Position numbers and translations under genes: made by a program. From contig JANPWX010019232.1 in the NCBI GenBank assembly GCA_024734555.1, positions 99,999 to 163,998 of the forward strand: a DNA stretch of 64,000 nucleotides. Reading direction: 5' to 3'. The notes beneath the pieces were generated by a model. That model was given only the letters and a program-made list of their open reading frames with translations. It had not been told where the DNA came from and searched no databases. This stretch comes from Trochalopteron elliotii. Taxonomy: Eukaryota; Chordata; Aves; Passeriformes; Leiothrichidae. Below are positions 13,309-23,400 of this stretch, one piece after another; within the stretch, counting starts at the first letter, position 1; each line of letters begins with the position of its first letter.

Positions 13309-13497
13309 CTCTATTCTAAATACCTACTAATAACAAGTATTCAATAACAGATAAGTATCTAACAACAGTAAACAACTAACAATCATAAACATCTAAAATT
13401 AATAAACATCTAACAGCAGACAAATATCTAATAGTAAATAAATATCTGACACTGGACAAAAGCAGTGAAACTGAAAGCTAAAACTCGAGGCATCAAG

Positions 13498-13570
13498 CTG
13501 ATGCTTTAAGTTTTAGCTTTCATATTTTCAGATTCTGTGCTGCCTAGGGGTGCCGTTCTGAGCCTCAAAA
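13498..13570 (+). repeat. Inverted copy of 13197-13268
   Basis: GATGCTTTAAGTTTTAGCTT, CAGATTCTGTGCTGCC and GGGTGCCGTTCTGAGC are reverse complements of the upstream arm with few mismatches. The 230 bp between the arms hold degenerate AACATCTAA-type repeats. Confidence 0.75.
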
Positions 13571-15344
13571 TATCAATGGAATATTAAATATTTGGGTTTC
13601 TGACACTATTTCCATATTTGCAGAATTCCTGGTTTTACCCTACCCGTGTGTATGGAATGAGCAGGTGGAATGTGCTCGTGGTGACAAGGGGTGACAACAA
13701 TGGTGGCAGCTGTTTGCTCGCTGAGAACTTCCTACTTCCCTAAATTCCACAGTTTAAAATTTTGACCCTGCTTGCCTTGCTCTGGACAACTTTCTAACCC
13801 AGAGGATTTTAAAATTGTAATTCTTTGCCTGTTATTAAATCTGTTCCAAACAGAAAATGAAGATGGGGGAGCGAATTGTCTCCGTTCCTTCACGGTTTCT
13901 TGCAGCTCATTAGAAGCTGGCAGTTAAGGCCTTTGCAATTACCAGAGGAAGGATGTGAATATTTTTGAGGGAGCAGCTGGAGGGTTTCTGCCACCCTTTT
14001 CAGGCAGCTCCAACAGCCACTTTTCCAAACTGATGGCTGAGTGCTGCCACGCAGGATTTGGAGAGGGGCTGGGTGAGCAGTGGGTCCCACAAAAGGGACA
14101 CTGGGAAAAACCAACGTCCTCAACTGGAAGGCTTTGATCAACTCTGCAAAAAAAAAAACAAAGGAGTTTTTTTTTGTGCTTCTGATGAGCAAAGCCAGCA
14201 AATTCCTGCCTCGTTGGGAGGAATTCCTGCCGTTATTTCGGCCTTGCTGTGTTCCAGCTTAAAATATTGCTATAATGGTTGGATTTGATGATATTGGAGC
14301 TGTTTTCCAACGTTAATATTCCATGAGTGTTTGTTCTTCATGTTGATAAATTTGTTAATCACAGGCTGCTGATGAAAGTTGGTGCTGAGCTGTGACGAGC
14401 TCCTATTTTGGGATGTGAATCCTCATTTTTTAGTGCTGTAGCTCAGGATCAAATCCTCATGTTTTGCTCCTGACGGTCTCACTGCAAACTGCTGGTGTCT
14501 TAAAATGAAGAGCGAGGCTTGTAAAACCTTCCTTGGTGTTGTTTGGGATAGAAAAATAATTCCCAAATTCCAAATTCTCCCTCCAGATCCCACGTGGACC
14601 CATTTCTTTCATCTTCCACATGGTTGGGAGAGGTTTGTTTTGCTTCCTGTCTGCTTCTAATCAGGATTTTGTTCTTCCCTGGCTGAGAGGGATCTGTGGA
14701 GTAAATCCAAAATTCCCTCTTCATAAGGTTAAAGCAACAAAGTTTAAAACACTGGGCTGTGCATTATCTTTTTTTCCTCATGTGTTTTAATGGATTTCAC
14801 TGTGTTTTAAAAAAAAAGCTGTTTGCAGATAACAGCAGGGACAATGACAACCTTTGTGCTGCTGGTCCTGGGTGGATTTCTGCTGTGGGACAAACATTTG
14901 GAGGTGACATCCCCAGCCCTGTCATATCTTTCCTGAAAAAAAAAAAATCAACAAAAAAGTTATTTATTAGATATTAACCACCACACATTCAGAGCTGCTT
15001 AGGAATTATCTGGATGTTGCAGAACTTTTGGTTGATCAGGGTGGAAAAAGCTCATCCCAATCCTGTGTGCTCTGGATGGATTCCAAAGGAAACCATTGGC
15101 TCCTGTCTGGCTCAGCAGCCAAATCCTTTCAGGATTTCCCCATCCTGTTCAATTTTTGAGGCACTTTCATAATTTTTAAGGGTTTATGATAATCTGAGCT
15201 CTAGATTTACTGTTGTATTGGCCCCAGTGGTTAATTGGTCCTGCTTATGTTAGTTCCCATCAATCAGAGACATTGGAAAAAATTAATTGCATCATAAAGG
15301 GAATAAATCCCTCTAGAGCATGGATGAGGAAAATCCAATGGTCA
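13571..15344. other. Noncoding DNA, nothing recognised
   Basis: No gene or clear repeat was recognised. Short frames at 13890-14290 and 14500-14980 show no domains. Confidence 0.4.
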
Positions 15345-15545
15345 CTTTGTTTGCAGCTCTGAGATGGAGGCTTTTCCAAGGGGAAATGCCAAGATAAAAT
15401 CAGTAGGAACCTCACAGGATCGTGGAGATGTGGCCCAGCCAGTGAGGAGGAGTCAGGAGGAAGGTGGAGATGAGGTGTCAGCAGAATCACCAACCTCCTG
15501 TTGGGACCAGCCAACTTCCCACTGCTCTGGAAATCCATGGAGATC
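15345..15545. repeat. Interspersed repeat, unidentified family, copy 2
   Basis: Second copy of the element at 11885-12225. The shared phrases include GGCTTTTCCAAGGGGAAA, CACCAACCTCCTG and CAACTTCCCACTG. Confidence 0.55.
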
Positions 15546-15859
15546 CTTTGGCCAAGCCTTTTCAAGGGCTGTTGATGCCAAAATAACCACAGGAGTGGGA
15601 GGCTCCAGGGCTGGGTCGTGGGGACGAGGTGGTGGCCAGGTCCTTGTGGGTTTGCTCTGCTCATCCCTGTTTTGTGCCATTTCCTCATGGAAAAAACAGG
15701 GATTGGGCATAGGGATGGCTGCCCAGGGAGATGGTGGAGTCAACATCCTGTCAGGATCCAAATCCCTCTGGGCCCCATCCACACAGGCTCAGGGGGGCTC
15801 AGAAATGTGAGGGCTGAATTAAAACCATCAGAGAAACTAAAATACATAAAATACTCCTG
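15546..15859. other. Noncoding DNA before the 114-bp array
   Basis: Moderate-GC sequence. It includes GATGGTGGAGTCAACATCC and may be a further interspersed fragment. No gene was seen. Confidence 0.35.
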
Positions 15860-17290
15860 CATTTGATGATCTCAGGGGTGTTTTGCATCCTGGTTAACTC
15901 TGGAATTCTGTGTCTCTGCCTAGGTGGGGATTGTCAACCGTGGCATGGGCAAGTGCTGGCTGGGCCGAACTCCTGCACTCCATGATCTCAGAAGTGTTTT
16001 GTAGCCTGGTTAATTCTGATTTTGTGTCTCTGCCCAGGTGGGGGTTCTCAGCCACGGCATGAGCAGGTGCTGGCTGGGCCAAACTCCTGCACTCGATGAT
16101 GTCAGAGATGTTTTGCATCCTGGTTAACTCTGATTTTGTGACTCTGCCCAGGGGGGGATTGTCAACCACGGCATGAGCTGGGCCAAACTCCTGCACTCCA
16201 TGATCTAAGAAGTGTTTTCCAGCCTGGTTAATTCTGATTTTGTGTCTCTGCCCAGGTCGGGCCTCTCAGCCACTGCATGAGCCGGGCCAAACTCCTGCAC
16301 TCAATGATGTCAGGGGTGTTTTCCAGCCTGGTTAACTCTTATTTTGTGACTCTGCCCAGGTGGAGGTTCTCAGCCACCACATGAGCAGGTGCTGGCCGGG
16401 CCAAACTCCTGCATTTGATGATCTCAGAGGTGTTTTCCAGCCTGGTTAACTCTGGAATTCTGTCTCTGCCCAGGTAGAGGTTCTCAGCCGCCACATGAGC
16501 AGGTGCTGGCCAGGCCAAACTCCTGCATTTGATGATCTCAGAGGTGTTTTCCAGCCTGGTTAACTCTGGAATTCTGTCTCTGCCCAGGTAGAGGTTCTCA
16601 GCCGCCACATGAGCAGGTGCTGGCCAGGCCAAACTCCTGCATTTGATGATCTCAGAGGTGTTTTCCAGCCTGGTTAACTCTGGAATTCTGTCTCTGCCCA
16701 GGTAGAGGTTCTCAGCCGCCACATGAGCAGGTGCTGGCCAGGCCAAACTCCTGCATTTGATGATCTCAGAGGTGTTTTCCAGCCTGGTTAACTCTGATTT
16801 TGTCACTCTGCCCAAGTGGAGGTTCTCGGCCACTGCATGAGCTGGGCCAAACTCCTGCACTCCATGATCTCAGAGGTGTTTTCCAGCCTGGTTAACTCTG
16901 GAATTCTGTGACTCTGCCCTGGTGGGGATTGTCAACTATGGCATGAGCAGGTGCTGGCTGGCCAAAATCCTGCACTTGGTCTCAGAAGTGTTTTGTGGCC
17001 TGGTTAACTCTTTATTTTGTGACTCTTCCCAGGAGGGGGTTCTCAGCCGCCACATGAGCAGGTGCTGGCCAGGCCAAACTCCTGCACTTGACAATCTCAG
17101 AGCTGTTTTCCAGCCTGGTTAACTCTGATTTTGTCACTCTGCCCAAGTGGAGGTTCTCGGCCACTGCATGAGCCGGGCCAAACTCCTGCACTCCATGATG
17201 TCAGGGGTGTTTTCCAGCCTGGTTAACTCTGGAATTCTGTGTCTCTGCCCAGGTGGGGATTGTTGTGTGCCACATGAGCAGGTGCTGGCC
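15860..17290 (+). repeat. Minisatellite, 114/104-bp unit, ending at the LYPD6 start codon
   Basis: About 13 units. Each runs CTCCATGATCTCAG, GTGTTTTCCAGCCTGGTTAA, CTCTGATTTTGTGTCTCTGC, CCAGGTGGGG, GCATGAGCAGGTGCTGGCC, GGGCCAAACTCCTGCA. Some units lack a 10-bp piece with AGGTGCTGGC. Every unit carries a pyrimidine-rich stretch ending in CTGCCCAG. The last unit supplies the likely acceptor and 5' UTR of LYPD6 coding exon 1. Open frames of 100-173 aa on the minus strand are repeat artefacts. Confidence 0.93.
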
Positions 17291-17295
17291 GGGCC

Positions 17296-17410
17296 ATGGC
17301 CTGGCCTCCAGGGCTGCTCCTGCTGTTCCTGCTGTCACTGTCGGGCCGCGCTCCGGCCGCGCGCAGCCGCGACTTCACCGCCAAGGACATCGTCTACCTC
17401 CACCCCTCCA
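17296..17410 (+). CDS. LYPD6: LYPD6 coding exon 1 (signal peptide)
   Basis: The ATG at 17296 opens [17 protein letters not shown], a typical signal peptide, followed by the conserved [15 protein letters not shown]. The exon ends one base into a Thr codon at the donor GTAAGTG (17411). A likely 3' splice site, a pyrimidine run ending in CAG at 17250-17252, would add about 43 nt of 5' UTR. That UTR lies inside the last unit of the 114-bp array. The exon body is GC-rich, unlike the flanking introns. Confidence 0.93.
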
Positions 17411-20400
17411 GTAAGTGACCCCCACCCTGGGACAGGGACAAGGGCAATATCAGCCTCGAGCTGATGGATTTGCACTCAAATTCTCACAGGAGCCCAACCC
17501 AAAAGCCACTTCCCATCATTGTTTCCGTGGTGTCCTGATTTAGGGTGAATTTGTGAGGAAACCTCTGACAGAAGGAGAGGACACAGCCTCAAGCTGTGCC
17601 AAGGGAAATACAGGTTGGATATTAGGAAGAAGTTTTTCATTAAAAGAGTGATTAAATACTGGAATAGTCTGCCTGGGGAGGTGGTGGAGTCACCATCCCT
17701 GGATGTGTTTAAAAAAAGACTGGATGTGGCACTCAATGCCATGGTTTAGTTGAGGTGTCAGGGCTGGGTTGGACTTGATGATCTTGAAGGTCTCTTCCAA
17801 CCTACACATTCTGTGATTCTGTGATTCTGTGACTGGGCCCCCTCTGGAAAGGAAACCCAAATGGCCCCTCCCCTAACTGGTCTGGGAAAGAACTTCCTTG
17901 GAGAAAAAGTGGAAAAAATTACTTATTTAACGAAAAAAGTGCCCACAAGCATAAACGAATGAGTAATGTGAATCAATGAAACCTTTTGTTGTTCTGGAGT
18001 GAGATGGCAAATTCAGAAAGTCCTTGCTGTGGGGTGTAGCTCAGCTTGCTCAGTCTCTAATTACTTTTTCTAGTGTTGGCAAATGCCAAGGTCCAGGCCC
18101 TGGTGGGCTGCAGGTGTGAGCTCCTGATGCTCCTCTGGGTTTTTCAGTCCAGAGCAGGGTTAAACAGTCCAGAGAAAAAGGAAAAAAAAAAAACAAACCA
18201 GTCCAGGGAGCTTCTCTGCTTCAGCTAGCCAAGGGTAATTAAAAGCAAAGAGATCTCTGTCCCGCTGTCTGTGCTGCAGACAAACACAGTCCAGGAGTGA
18301 ATGTGGAGGAGTGAACAGTTTCTCCAAAAAAAGTCTCTGCACTTCTTCTTCTCCTCCTTGCTTAGCTCTCAGAACCAGTCTGAAAGGCACAGAACTCAAC
18401 ACACAGCACAAACAGAACAGGCTATTGGGGATAAAAACATCATAAAGTCACCCCAGGACACACAGTCCTCAGAGGCCACTGGAATATTTTCTCTGTTTCT
18501 CTGTACCACATTTCACCTTGTCACATGTTTCCTTTGTTTTTTCCCACTTCTTCTTGAACCACAGCTGTGTTTGTTTGCTTCTGGCCCTGCCTTTAACCTG
18601 GTTTTACATGGAATCATGGAATGGTTTGGGTTGGGAGGGACCTGGGTTGTGCAGTCTCCACTCTCATGGGGCCAAGCTGATGTGGAAGAAAAAAGAAAAC
18701 CCAGGTTTTTGTGGGAGGTGTCCCAAAACGGGCTGTAAGGTCCTTCCCAACCCAAACGACTCCATGGTTCTGTGTAAAACTGGGCCAAAAGGGTTGAAAG
18801 ATCACCATGGGGTTACAGGCAGCTGCTGGGGCACTGACAGCTCCTGCCTTGACTCCAGTAACTCCTGGAGCAATGGAATTGTGCATCTTTACACCTTCCC
18901 TCACCACTCTGTCCACTTGATCAGACTCAGTCCTACTGAATTCCGTGAGAACAGGGTGCCTGTGGGGCTGTCCCTGCCTTCTCTCCCCACAGAAAACCCA
19001 CTGCTTCATCAGCTGAAAAATTTATATTCTGTGCAAACAGGCTGAAATTGCTGTTTTATGTCATAGCTGTGACCTGTCCGAGGTGCAGGGTGGGAGGGAT
19101 TAATTTCATTATTGCCAGCCCCAGCCCCACCAGAGTTGCTGCTGGGTGATTTTTTTATTCCTTAAAAGCTGAAAGGAAACAAGCAATGAAATCCTCTTGC
19201 TTCACCTGCCTTTCCCAAACAGGATCCTGCCCAGAGCAAGGGGAGGAGGTGATGATGAGGAGGGAGGGTGAAGATGTGGCCCTTGGGGGGCTGTTAGAGG
19301 TTCCATTTACTGATAAATGTGACCTGTTCACCATTTGGCCTCTGAGAAGGTGGCAGCACCTCGAGGGTGGATTGAAAGTGTCCCAGAAGTGCTGCCAGGA
19401 GAGCAATTAAGGAATTAGCCCTCGTTTGGTGAGATAAATTAGGACAGAGCTGGAGGTTCAGCAAAGTGGTTTTAGTTCCCTTTGGGGCCTTGGGGCTGCC
19501 TTCAACAGGAGCAGCTCTTTCCTTCGCTGGGACAATTCCCAGAGTGTTTAAATCCACCTGATATTTCGTTATCAGCAGTGATAAAGTTGGATGTGAGCTC
19601 CGATTCCAAGGGAATGAGCATTCCCAGCTCCCATTAACTCCCTTTGAAGTCAGCACTGGCCACTTTGGCTGGGAAAACACGGCTGGAAACGAGTCCACAG
19701 GGACCGAAATGTGCTTTTCCTGCCCTGGGGGAACAGGGTTTTACAAAGCAGAACCAACCTGCTGACACCGACAGGAAAATCTGGAGAAATTTGCATCTAA
19801 AGAGAAAAAAAAAAATGTTGCTGTTTTCTCCTGAAAAGCAGCACAGAACCAGATTAATTGGGTCGTTTGAACTCCACTATCCATTGCTTTTAACTCCGTA
19901 TTTCCCATTCATTTTAACTGCATATTTTCCATTAATTTTTACTCCATTATCCATTGATTTTAACTCAATATTTTCCACTGCTTTTAACTCCATATTTTCC
20001 ATTCCTTTGAGCTCCATTATCCATTGCTTTTTACTCCATATTTCCCATTCATTTTTACTCCATTGTCCATTCATTTTAACTGCATATTTTCCATTGCTTT
20101 TAACTCCATTATCCATTCTTTTTAACTCCATATTTCCCATTCATTTTAACTCCCTTATCCATTCCTTTGTACTCCATTATCCATTCATTTTAACTGCATA
20201 TTTTCCATTGCTTTTAACTCCATTGTCCATTCATTTTAACTCCATGTTTTCCATTCATTTTTACTCCATTATCCATTCTTTTTAACTCCATTATCCATTC
20301 TTTTTAACTCCATATTTCCCATTCATTTTACCTCCCTCATCCATTCCTTTGAACTCCATTATCCATTCCTTTGAGCTCCATATTTTCCATTGTTTTTAAC

Positions 20401-23400
20401 TTTAATTTTCCATTGCTTTCAGCCACGCCGTATCCTCATGGATTTAAGTGTTTCACCTGTGAAAAGGCCTCAGATAATTACGAGTGCAACCGTTGGGCTC
20501 CTGATGTTTACTGCCCTCGAGGTAACCTGCCCCATGCCAGAATTCTGCCCCAAGCTCCCACCTCTTATTCCCAGAAATGTGAAATTTCACAGAATTCCAC
20601 CCCAACCTCCCACCTGTTTATCCCAGAAATGTGGAATTTGGGATTCTGGAAAAATAATTTAAGTTTTTGTTTCTCCTCGCAGTGGATGAGGCAACCAGCC
20701 CCATCCCAGAATTCCATCCCAGCCTCCCACCTCTTATTCCCAAAAATGTGAAATTTGGGATTCTGGAAAAATAATTGAAATTTTTTCTGTCTCCTGGCAG
20801 TGGATGAGGTGACCAGCCCCCAAGGTAATCTGCCTCATCCCAGAATTCCACCCCAACCTCCCACCTGGTATTCCCAGAAATGTGCAATTTGGGATTGTGG
20901 AAAAATAATTTAAGCTTTTCTGTCTCCTTGCAATGGATGAGGCAACCAGCCCCATCCCAGAATTCCATCCCAGCCTCCCACCTCTTATTCCCAAAAATGT
21001 GGAACTGGGGATTCTGGAAAAATCCTTTAAGCTTTTTCTGTCTTCTTGCAGTGGATGAGGTAACCAGCCCTCAAAGTAACCAGCCCCATCCCAGACTTCC
21101 ATCCCAACCCCATCTGGTATTCCCAGAAATGTGGAATTGGGGATTCTGGAAAAATAATTTAAGTTTTTTCTCTCTCCTCGCAATGGATGGGGTTGAGGAT
21201 TTTGAGTTATTCCCTGTTTTCCTCTGGCTCAGCTGGGGGTTAAATCAGGCTGGTGTTGATTTCTTAGAATCCCAGAGTGGTTTGGGTTGGAAAGGAGTTT
21301 AAAGCTCATCCCATTCCATGGGCTTCCCACTATCCCAGGCTGCTCCAACCTGGCCTTGGTCACTTCCAGGGATCCAGGGACAGCCCCAGCTTCTCTGGGA
21401 ATTCCATCCCAGCCCCTCCCCACCCTCACAGGGAAGGAATTTTAAGAGATTTTTTCTCTTTCTGGTGAACACAGAACCAGTTCTGGCCGTGTTCACTTCC
21501 CTCCCCTGTGGCACAAATCCACGTCCAGGGCAGCCACAACTGGAATTTCTGTATTTTCAGTGGTTTGATCCCATAAATCCCCTTGGAGCCTGAAATTTGG
21601 AACAGCTCAGAAAAAAAAACCTCTTTAATACAAACACCCAAATATCAGATCCAGGCACTGCTGAGCTCCCCAAATCTCCCCCTCCTTCACCAGTTCTCTC
21701 CTGAGCCCCTCACACAACATCCAGATTTTCCACAGCCCCAGTGAATCCCATCTAGTTGGGTTGTTTGGGGAACGATTTTGCCTTTGGAAAAAGAAAAAAA
21801 AAAAGTTATTTTGGAAGGATGAAATATATTTATTTTGGAAGAAAAATATTTATTTTGGAAGGAGCTGACCCCAGTGTGTGTGTCAGGCCCGTTATCAGCC
21901 CCAGAATTTGTTTCCTTTGAGCTAAAATCAACAACAATAAAACCCCCCAGGCTGGCTGGCATGGGATGAGCTGAATATTCCCGGATTTTCCTTGTTTTTT
22001 CAGGAGAAAGGGGTGTGGATTTTATTCCTTCTTGTGGATTTTGTGTGTGTGGCCTTCGGGGAGGTGACAGCTGTCCACGCTCGGGCTCCCTGGGGCAGGA
22101 AAATCCCTCTCTCTGAGATAATTAAAAAAAAAATAAAACAAAGGAATAAAAGATAAAACAACCTTAAAGGGGTTTTGGGGTGTTGGAAGTTTTATTTATT
22201 CCCTGTGGGATCTGCCAGAGCAGGAGAGAGAAAACCCAGCTTTGCTGGGGATGGCACTTCCAGCAAAATCCTGGGAGCTGCTGCACAGGGGGATAAAGCT
22301 GAGTTCTGTGGGATAAAGCTGAGCTTTAGGGCAGGAGAAGCTGGAAAACACGGAAAATTATCTCCTTTTTCTCCCCTCCTTTTTTTCTCCCCTCCTTTTT
22401 TTCTCCCCTCCTTTTTTTCTCCCCTCCTTTTTTTTCTCCCCTCCTTTTTTTCTCCCCTCCTTTTTTTCTCCCTCCTTTTTTCTCCCTCCTTTTTTCTCCC
22501 TCCTTTTTTCTCCCTCCTTTTTTCTCCCTCCTTTTTTCTCCCTTCTTTATTTCCCCTCCTTTTTTATTTATTTCCCCTCCTTTTTTATTTATTTCCCCTC
22601 CTTTTTTCTTTCCCCTCCTTTTTTCTTTCCCCTCCTTTTTTCTTTTCCNTCCCTCCTTTTTTCTCCCTCCTTTTTTCTCCCTCCTTTTTTCTCCCTTCTT
22701 TATTTCCCCTCCTTTTTTATTTATTTCCCCTCCTTTTTTTTTCCCCTCTTTTTTTTCCCCTCCTTTTTCCCCCTCCTTTTTTTTTCCCCTCCTTTTCCCT
22801 CCTTTTCTCTCCTCTTTCTTTCCTTTCTCCCAGGTGTGAGCACATATTCAGTGACATTATACAGAAATACATCAAAAAAAATTTGACTTTTTTAAAAAAA
22901 TCCCATCCTTTAATAAAAATCCGGGATTTCTTCCCTATTTCTCCTGCTGGTGAACTCTCAGGGAAGGAGAATTGGGCAGATAAAAATTTTCCATGTTTTT
23001 TAGGGACAAGATTCTGCTTCAGCTGCCACATGATGCACAGTAAATACATCAAAAATTTGTAATTTTTATTAAATTATAAGGGTTTTTAATTTTGTATTTA
23101 AAAAATTGTAATTTTTGCCATTATTTGGTAAAAATCCAGGACTTCTTTCCTCTTTCTGCTGGTGGACTCTCAGGAAACAGGAATTGGGCAGATAAAAAAT
23201 TTTCCATGTTTTTTAGGACAAGGTTCTGCTTCAGCCAGCACATAATACATAAAAAACACATGAAAAAATTGTATTTTTTTAAAAAAAATCCAGGACTTGT
23301 TTCCTATTTCTCCTGCTGGTGAACTCTCAGGGAAAGGGAATTAGGCAGATAAAGATTTTTTCCATATTTTTTAGGGACAAGATTCTGCTTCAGCCAGCAC

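Larger units (their letters stand above)
20524..21190. repeat. Tandem array, unit about 110-125 bp, starting at the LYPD6 exon 2 donor
   Basis: About five to six units. Each holds CAGAATTCCATCCCAGCC, TCCCACCTCTTATTCCC, GGGATTCTGGAAAAATAATT, TTTTTCTGTCTCCTCGCAG and TGGATGAGG.ACCAGCCCC. The first unit begins inside the exon 2 donor (GTAACCTGCCCCATGCC). Two units carry a 24-nt microexon-like piece with splice-like flanks. Confidence 0.9.

Noticed and set aside
22175..23062. 295-aa plus-strand frame
   Set aside because: Most of it is the polypyrimidine tract (FFSPPFFL); the end is the array derived from exon 3.
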